A stretch of 18,906 nt of DNA, from assembly GCA_004560915.1 (NCBI GenBank), contig SFTR01000003.1, positions 1 to 18,906 on the forward strand, in the 5' to 3' direction. Positions 14,105 through 18,906 of the stretch are shown here, piece by piece. Each line of letters starts with the position of its first letter. The first letter of the stretch is position 1. This DNA is from a bacterium (lineage in GTDB: Bacteria; Bacillota_I; Bacilli_A; RF39; UBA660). The translations under genes were made by a program, and so were the position numbers. The notes under the pieces were generated by a model. The model saw nothing but the letters and a program-made list of their open reading frames with translations, made no database searches and was not told where the DNA came from.

Positions 14105-14802
14105 ATGAAAAGCAAAGTTTATTTTACAAATGAAATAAGTAGTGAAAAATTAGTAGAAATTTATAAAAATTAGGTGTAGAACTTAATGGTAAAGTTGCTG
14201 TTAAAGTTCACAGTGGAGAAAAATGTAATCAAAATTATTTAAAGCCTCTATTCTATAAAAATACTATTGATTATGTGAATGGCACTGTTGTTGAATGTAA
14301 TACTGCTTATGATGGAGCAAGAAATACAAGTGACAAACATTTAAAAAGTAATTATGTAGGTAAGAATATAGAAAACTATGACTCTATGTTAGTACTTTCT
14401 CATTTTAAAGGTCATCCAATGTGTGTATTTTGAGGTTCTTTAAAGAACATATCAATAGGCCTTGCATCTAGTCATGGAAAAGCAAACATACATGGTGCTG
14501 GTAAACCTGAAGAAATATGAACTGCAGATCATGATTCATTCTTAGAATCAATGGCAAATATGTCAGTAGATTGTGATTGCTGTGCTAAAGCAGAAGATCC
14601 TTGTATGAAAGATATTGGAATTTTATCTTCGACTGATCCTGTTGCTATTGATCAAGCATGCATTGATTTAGTTTATATTAGTAATGATCCAGGAAAAGAC
14701 CATTTAATTGAAAGAATTGAATCTAGAAATGGAATTCATACTATAGAAGAAGCTGAAAAACTATATGTTGGTACAAGAAATTACGAATTAATTAAATTTT
14801 AA
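14105..14802 (+). pseudogene. Decayed DUF362-family gene (frameshift, two TGA, internal deletions)
   Basis: The start is normal (MKSKVYFTNEIS, good SD). The frame breaks at TAG 14171-14173 because one A is missing from the run at 14165-14169. Restoring it gives continuous DUF362 sequence to the TAA at 14800-14802. Recognisable parts are VNGTVVECNTAY, YDSMLVLSHFKGHPM, GSLKNISIGLASSHGKA, TADHDSFLESMA, SVDCDC and DPVAIDQACIDLVY. Two in-frame TGA codons lie at 14431-14433, at a position I recall as Gly in GGFGGALKN, and 14518-14520, at the Trp of EDMWTADHD. Compared with family members I remember, about 35 residues are missing between DKHLK and YVGKN, and about 20 between ESMA and NMSVDC. The family's role is poorly defined, and ferredoxin-related functions are sometimes assigned. 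The last 83 codons remain open from ATG 14551, but there is no SD. Confidence 0.85.
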
Positions 14803-14860
14803 CTTTATTTTTAAGTAATTTTGTGGTATCATTTACGGATAAAAAAGGGAGATGAATTAA

Positions 14861-16489
14861 ATGAATGGAAAAGTAACATATATTTTCGGACATAAAAATC
14901 CTGATACAGACTCAATATGTGCATCAATTGCTTTATCATATTTAAAGAATAAATTAGGATTCAACGCAGTAGCATCAACACTAGGTAATTTAAACCCAGA
15001 AACTAAGTTTGCTTTAAATTACTTTAATGTTAAAGAACCATATCATTTAAATGATGTAAAATTACAAATAAAAGATGTTTCTTATCATAAAGGATGTTTT
15101 ATTGATAAGAATGTTCCTATTAAAGATGCGTTTGATTATATGAATAAATATTCTCTAACAGGTATACCAGTAGTAGAAAATAAAAATAAGTACTACGGAT
15201 ATGTTTCATTAAAAGAAGTGGCTCGTGAAATTATAAATGGAGACTTCCATAAGATTAATACTTCATATGGAAACTTAATAAGTGTATTAAAAGGTACTCA
15301 AATATTAAAGTTTGATAAAGAAATATCCGGTAATGTGTTAGCTGCTACGTATGCTAAAGCTACATTCTTAGAAAGAGTAGCATTAGATAATAGTTATATT
15401 CTTATTATAGGAGACAGAACTGCTATACTTGATTATGCTATTGAAAGTAAAGTTAAACTAATTATAGTTATCGCAGGTATAGAATTACCTCATGAATTAC
15501 TTCAAAAAGCTAAAAAGAATAAAGTTAATATTATTAGTACACCTCTTTCTTCATATGAAGTAGGAAAACTAATATCATTCTCTAACTATATTAAAGATAT
15601 AATGAGAAAAGAAGAATCTGTTACTTTTAATGAACTTGATTATTTATCAGATTTCATTGAACAAAGTAAAAAATTAAAACATACTAACTATCCAATACTT
15701 AATAGTAAGAATGAATGTAAAGGACTTTTAACTTTAACAGATACTAATAATGTAGATAAGAAACAAGTTATTTTAGTAGACCATAATAACTCTTCGCAAA
15801 GTGTAGATGGTCTTGAAGAATCAGAAATATTAGAAGTAATAGATCATCATAATATCGGGGACATTAATACTAAGAAACCTATTAATTTTAGAAATGCAGG
15901 AGTAGGTAGTGTTAATACAATTATTTATGATTTATATAAAGAAAATAATATAAAGATTCCTAAAGATATAGCTGGTCTTATGGCTTCAGCAATCATATCA
16001 GATACATTACTTCTAACTTCACCAACTACTACTATAAGAGATACTGATGCTTTAATTAACTTATCAAAAATAGCTAAAATTAAATATAAGAAATATGGTA
16101 TAGAATTATTAAAACAAGGTATGACTATTAAAGGTCTTACAAATGAAGATATACTTCATAAAGACTTTAAGACATATAAAGTAAATGATAAGATGATTGG
16201 TATAGGTCAAATCTTAACAGCAGACTTTGAATCTATGAATAAAAAAATAAATAGTTTAGTTAACTATTTAGACGAAGTATCTAATAATGAAAATATAAGA
16301 GTGGTTACTTTATTCGTAACAGATATTTTCGAAAATGTATCTTATTGTTTATATAATAGGGATGCAGAAAATATCATCAAGAATAGTTTTGATTTAAAAG
16401 AAATATACGAAGGTGTACCTCTAAAAGATATAGTTTCAAGAAAAATACAAATAGCTCCATATATAATGGATGCAATAGAGAAAGAGTAG
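14861..16489 (+). CDS. CBS-domain manganese-dependent inorganic pyrophosphatase (family II)
   Basis: This 542-residue cytosolic enzyme hydrolyses pyrophosphate to two phosphates. The DHH core is split by a regulatory insert. The N-terminal metal motif is GHKNPDTDS (His11, Asp15, Asp17). Residues ~72-125 and ~255-300 form a CBS pair (the first includes MNKYSLTGIPVVENK). Between them is a DRTGG-like domain (~135-250). The DHH domain then resumes with VDHN (306-309), the IDHH motif (327-330) and SD at 380-381. The DHHA2 domain ends with the substrate-binding SRK (526-528). CBS-type family II pyrophosphatases with a DRTGG insert have this order and length and are known to respond to adenine nucleotides. 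SD GGGAG precedes ATG 14861 by 9 nt, and an extended -10, TG-G-TATCAT, lies at 14824-14832. It is a single-gene unit. Confidence 0.92.
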   Translation: MNGKVTYIFGHKNPDTDSICASIALSYLKNKLGFNAVASTLGNLNPETKFALNYFNVKEPYHLNDVKLQIKDVSYHKGCFIDKNVPIKDAFDYMNKYSLTGIPVVENKNKYYGYVSLKEVAREIINGDFHKINTSYGNLISVLKGTQILKFDKEISGNVLAATYAKATFLERVALDNSYILIIGDRTAILDYAIESKVKLIIVIAGIELPHELLQKAKKNKVNIISTPLSSYEVGKLISFSNYIKDIMRKEESVTFNELDYLSDFIEQSKKLKHTNYPILNSKNECKGLLTLTDTNNVDKKQVILVDHNNSSQSVDGLEESEILEVIDHHNIGDINTKKPINFRNAGVGSVNTIIYDLYKENNIKIPKDIAGLMASAIISDTLLLTSPTTTIRDTDALINLSKIAKIKYKKYGIELLKQGMTIKGLTNEDILHKDFKTYKVNDKMIGIGQILTADFESMNKKINSLVNYLDEVSNNENIRVVTLFVTDIFENVSYCLYNRDAENIIKNSFDLKEIYEGVPLKDIVSRKIQIAPYIMDAIEKE

Positions 16490-16501
16490 AAATACTCTTT
16501 T
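16481..16501 (+). terminator. Terminator of the pyrophosphatase gene
   Basis: AAAGAGTA (16481-16488), a GAAA tetraloop and TACTCTTT (16493-16500) form an 8-bp stem with a GNRA loop, followed by only a short T-run. The TAG stop (16487-16489) is in the hairpin. Confidence 0.65.
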
Positions 16502-16511
16502 AATTTGGTAT

Positions 16512-16566
16512 ATCACATTAGAATGTGTTAAAACATATAAAAATGCTAAAAACACACAATATATGC
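16512..16566. repeat. Left copy of imperfect direct repeat flanking the Fic gene
   Basis: This ~55-bp segment aligns with 17747-17803 downstream of the Fic gene. Shared blocks include ATCACA-TAGAATGTGT, AAAAAT-CTAA and AACACACAAT, ending ATGC. Inside it CACATT-AG-AATGTG (16514-16527) is a perfect inverted repeat. Confidence 0.75.
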
Positions 16567-16590
16567 TTGAAAAATGTATAAAAATAATGT

Positions 16591-16628
16591 AAAATACACA
16601 ATGAATTCAAAAATATTGTGTATTTTTT
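16591..16628 (+). terminator. Long hairpin upstream of the Fic promoter
   Basis: AAAATACACAAT (16591-16602) and ATTGTGTATTTT (16615-16626) form a perfect 12-bp stem with a 12-base loop, followed by TT. It may be a second, stronger terminator insulating the Fic gene. Its ACACAAT core also recurs in the flanking repeats, so it could be a protein-binding inverted repeat. Confidence 0.55.
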
Positions 16629-16667
16629 AATGAAAAGTGATATATTATAATAGAGAGGAGTGTTAAT

Positions 16668-17747
16668 ATGGAACCATATAAAGCTAAATTATTACCAATT
16701 CAATATAGACTTGATAGAGAAACTATTAAATTGTTAGGTCAAGCAAATGATAAATATGGACAATATAAATCTTTACTAAAGATGTTCAAATTTGATCAAA
16801 GATATTTTCTGGATTCTTTAATTCTAGGAGAAAGTGTTAGATCATCAAGAATTGAAGGCACACAAATATCACAGGATGATATGTACTATATTAATTATGT
16901 AGAACAAAATGATAGTATACAAGAAGTTAAGAATTTAAAGAATATGTTAGAGTATGCTACTGAAAAGTTGCAAAAAAATGATTTTAGTGTTCATATGATA
17001 AATTCTATGCATAAGATACTTCTTTCAGGCGTAAGAGGAAAAGATAAATCTCCAGGTGAAATAAGAACAATTCAAAATTATATAGGCCTTAAGGGTTTAG
17101 GTAAAGAAGGAGCAACTTTCGTACCACCAGTACCAGAAGAAGTACCAGAATTATTAGATAATCTAATAGAATATATGAATGATATATATGATGATGAAGC
17201 ATTTATAAAAGTAGCAATTTCACACGTTCAGTTTGAATCAATACACCCATATAAAGATGGAAATGGTAGAATGGGTAGAGCCTTAATGACACTTCAACTT
17301 GCTAAAATTAAAAATGATGAGCCAATACTATTTCTTTCAGAAATCATTGAACTTTACAAAGCAAGCTACTATAATGCCTTAACAGAATGCAGAAATGGAA
17401 ACGTAGATGGTTTTATAAGATTCTTTTTACAATGTGTTGTAGACCAATGCACTAGAAATATTGGAAGAATTGAAAAAATAAATAGGGTATATGATGAAGA
17501 TGAAGAAAATATAAGACAAAATATAAAGGGTAGTATAGTGTTAAGAATGCATCCATTAATGATGAAAAAAATAGTATTTACACCACAAGAAATGTCAGAA
17601 GAACTTGGAGTGCATATCAATACAATAATTGGAATACTAAACAAAATGATAAAGTTAAAAATGATTACAAAAGAAAAGAAAGATGGAACAAATAGAATAA
17701 CTTATAGATATATAAGAATATATGATACATTTGTAGAACAGTTGTAA
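16668..17747 (+). CDS. Fic-family protein with N-terminal inhibitory motif and C-terminal winged helix
   Basis: This 359-residue protein is likely an AMP-transferase acting on protein hydroxyls. The Fic core motif HPYKDGNGRMGR (193-204) is complete, with the catalytic His193 and the metal- and phosphate-binding residues. The flap is around residues 140-155 (YIGLKGLGKEGATFVPP). An inhibitory-helix motif of the S/T-xxx-E-G/N form is present near the N-terminus (SSRIEG, Ser59 to Gly64), so this is a class II, self-inhibited Fic. Residues ~298-350 look like a winged HTH (FTPQEMSEELGVHINTIIGIL, then a TNRITYRYI wing). SD AGAGGAG lies at 16654-16660, and a -10 TATAAT sits just upstream at 16646-16651. 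No separate small antitoxin gene adjoins it. Imperfect direct repeats flank the gene exactly, suggesting a mobile single-gene cassette or binding sites for its own HTH. The target protein is unknown. Confidence 0.88.
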   Translation: MEPYKAKLLPIQYRLDRETIKLLGQANDKYGQYKSLLKMFKFDQRYFLDSLILGESVRSSRIEGTQISQDDMYYINYVEQNDSIQEVKNLKNMLEYATEKLQKNDFSVHMINSMHKILLSGVRGKDKSPGEIRTIQNYIGLKGLGKEGATFVPPVPEEVPELLDNLIEYMNDIYDDEAFIKVAISHVQFESIHPYKDGNGRMGRALMTLQLAKIKNDEPILFLSEIIELYKASYYNALTECRNGNVDGFIRFFLQCVVDQCTRNIGRIEKINRVYDEDEENIRQNIKGSIVLRMHPLMMKKIVFTPQEMSEELGVHINTIIGILNKMIKLKMITKEKKDGTNRITYRYIRIYDTFVEQL

Positions 17748-17803
17748 TCACAATAGAATGTGTAAAAGTACGAAAAAATACTAAGAAACACACAATAAAA
17801 TGC
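17747..17803. repeat. Right copy of imperfect direct repeat flanking the Fic gene
   Basis: The repeat starts on the last base of the Fic stop codon and aligns over its full length with 16512-16566, with about a dozen differences and small indels. Its inverted-repeat core is CACAAT-AG-AATGTG with one mismatch. ATCACAAT recurs twice more near 17830-17850. Confidence 0.75.
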
Positions 17804-17898
17804 AAAACATTATGATAATTTAGTAATATGATCACAATAAATCACAATCTATTGTATAAATTTAACTTAAAAGTATTATAAAATAACAATGTAATGTA

Positions 17899-17930
17899 AA
17901 AATACTAGGAAGATTAAATCCTAGTATTTT
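17899..17930. terminator. Bidirectional terminator between Fic and GH25 genes
   Basis: A 12-bp perfect stem, AAAATACTAGGA (17899-17910) with TCCTAGTATTTT (17919-17930), has an 8-base loop. It is flanked by A residues on the left and T residues on the right, so it suits both convergent genes. It abuts the muramidase stop at 17931-17929. Confidence 0.8.
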
Positions 17931-18906
17931 ATTTATATAACACATTTAAATCAACAACACCATTTATTCCATCAACTTTACCTCTACTAGAGAATTGCCA
18001 CATAGTATAAGGTTTAGAATAACTAGACTTTTCTGATGTATAATGAGCAAGCCAAGTATCTTTACTTCCAACATCCCATATATTTTCTAAATAGTATTTA
18101 CTACTATAAAGTGTTCCTTGATATCCGTGTTTGGTAACTTCATTAATAAATGCGTCAGCTATTAAATTAATATCTGTAAGACTAATATTATATGAATTAA
18201 AATTATTCCAGTTTTCCCAATCAAATGCGATAGGTAACTCAAGTGTAATTCCATCAAGTGTATTAACTACATACTGAGCCTGTTCGCGTGCTTCATATAC
18301 ATCTTTAGCATAACTGAAAAAATAAACACCAACTGGTATACCAGCTTTCTTAGCATTCTCAATATTCTTTTTATATTGATTATCCATAACAATTTGATTC
18401 TTTCTATTATGACCAAAGCCAATTCTAATCATTGCAAACTCTACACCAGCTTTTTTAGCTTTTTCCCAATCAACAGTATCTTGCCAAGTAGACACATCAA
18501 CTCCAATCATAGTGTTTTCATTCTTATATTTCTTAATAGCATCTTTTATACTAACAGTATTTTTAGGAGTAGATGCATTACTAGTATTTGTTTTTTTAGG
18601 CTTTTCTTTTACAACTAATTTAAAACTTTTAGTAGTAGTGTTATTAGATGAATCAGTAGCTATATATTTTAAATTATATGTACCAACTTTATTAACATTA
18701 TACTCACCTTCAACTTTACAGTCAGGTCTCTTATCATAATTATCAGCGCATAAAGCTTTATCAACTAAATTAACATTTTCACCCTTATTAGTACTATAAG
18801 AACTACTTATTAACACTAATGGTTTAGTAGTATCAACAACTTCATACTCAATAGCTTCAAATTTATCCCTATGATTAGAAGTCTTATAATTAACGAGAAC
18901 TTTATT
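17929..18906 (-). CDS. GH25 muramidase with Ig-like domain (5' partial)
   Basis: The frame is open to the window edge, so the N-terminus and any signal peptide are missing and 325 residues are visible. Residues ~25-100 form an Ig-like, DUF5011-type surface domain starting DTTKPLVLIS and ending in KSFKLVV. A Lys/Thr/Asn-rich linker follows. Residues ~130-325 form a GH25 domain: MIGVDVSTWQDTVDW near the start, AMIRIGFG, GVYFFSYA, the catalytic DxE in PIAFDWENW, GTLYSSKYYLEN, WLAHYTS, and MWQFSSRGKVDG near the end. The enzyme cleaves the MurNAc-GlcNAc bond of peptidoglycan outside the membrane. With an Ig-like domain it is more likely a cell-surface autolysin or secreted muramidase than a phage lysin, as no phage genes are nearby. 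A GTG at 18816 is an internal Val codon and not the start. Confidence 0.88.
   Translation of the reverse strand, partial: NKVLVNYKTSNHRDKFEAIEYEVVDTTKPLVLISSSYSTNKGENVNLVDKALCADNYDKRPDCKVEGEYNVNKVGTYNLKYIATDSSNNTTTKSFKLVVKEKPKKTNTSNASTPKNTVSIKDAIKKYKNENTMIGVDVSTWQDTVDWEKAKKAGVEFAMIRIGFGHNRKNQIVMDNQYKKNIENAKKAGIPVGVYFFSYAKDVYEAREQAQYVVNTLDGITLELPIAFDWENWNNFNSYNISLTDINLIADAFINEVTKHGYQGTLYSSKYYLENIWDVGSKDTWLAHYTSEKSSYSKPYTMWQFSSRGKVDGINGVVDLNVLYK

Noticed and set aside
14431..14433. Selenocysteine at the in-frame TGA
   Set aside because: The position is not a Cys in the family, no stem-loop of SECIS type is apparent just after it, and other lesions mark the gene as broken.
14431..14520. TGA read as Trp (genetic code 4) in the DUF362 gene
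   Set aside because: Only the second TGA falls at a conserved Trp. The first falls where I recall a Gly, and the gene also has a frameshift and internal deletions. Every other gene in the window reads cleanly with the standard code and uses TGG for Trp.
17369..17644. Minus-strand frame inside the Fic gene
   Set aside because: It is a shadow of the winged-helix and C-terminal coding region, with no SD and no promoter.
1..18906. CRISPR array, tRNA or rRNA genes, insertion sequences
   Set aside because: No regular repeat-spacer series, cloverleaf-like sequence, rRNA segment or transposase reading frame was seen on either strand.

Overview
The window is very AT-rich (well under 30% GC by eye). 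It has Gram-positive style Shine-Dalgarno sites (AAGGAG, GAGGTG), many extended -10 promoters (TGnTATAAT) and short Rho-independent terminators. It also carries MurD, a GH25 muramidase and a family II CBS pyrophosphatase. Together these suggest a walled, low-GC Bacillota of the Bacilli/Erysipelotrichia/RF39 kind, probably host-associated. Species cannot be read from this sequence. All 19 stop codons assigned here are TAA or TAG and none is TGA.

Layout. Positions 1-744 hold the 3' end of a hybrid signalling protein (receiver plus HPt). Positions 880-1130 hold a tiny hydrophobic peptide gene with a strong promoter. A convergent ~70-nt antisense RNA shares its terminator palindrome, an arrangement like the par/Fst type I toxin-antitoxin loci. 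Positions 1185-3707 hold a leader peptide and attenuator followed by a 793-residue ABC-F protein whose C-terminus is a complete APH(3')-like kinase domain. This fusion is the most striking object in the window. Positions 3731-6803 (minus) hold an SDF-family symporter and an acyl-CoA synthetase. A TetR regulator (6908-7429) diverges from the synthetase across a long palindrome. Positions 7426-7944 (minus) encode a small C-H-D papain/transglutaminase-like protein. Next come a Sel1-repeat protein (8053-9324, apparently leaderless), a frameshifted small gene (9454-9863) and a NERD-HRDC protein (9927-10889).

Positions 10918-14032 (minus) hold two units: murD with a coupled zinc-ribbon membrane protein, and an HD-domain protein overlapping a CmpB-like membrane protein. 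Positions 14105-14802 are a decayed DUF362 gene. Positions 14861-16489 encode the CBS/DRTGG/DHH pyrophosphatase. Positions 16668-17747 encode a Fic protein flanked by ~55-bp imperfect direct repeats. Positions 17929-18906 (minus) hold the C-terminal part of a secreted GH25 muramidase with an Ig-like domain, cut by the window edge.

Most of the window is single-gene transcription units separated by compact terminators that often include the stop codon, and several are bidirectional between convergent genes. The accessory content (ABC-F-APH, candidate toxin locus, Fic cassette, NERD protein) is interleaved with housekeeping genes (murD, pyrophosphatase, acyl-CoA synthetase) rather than forming one island.
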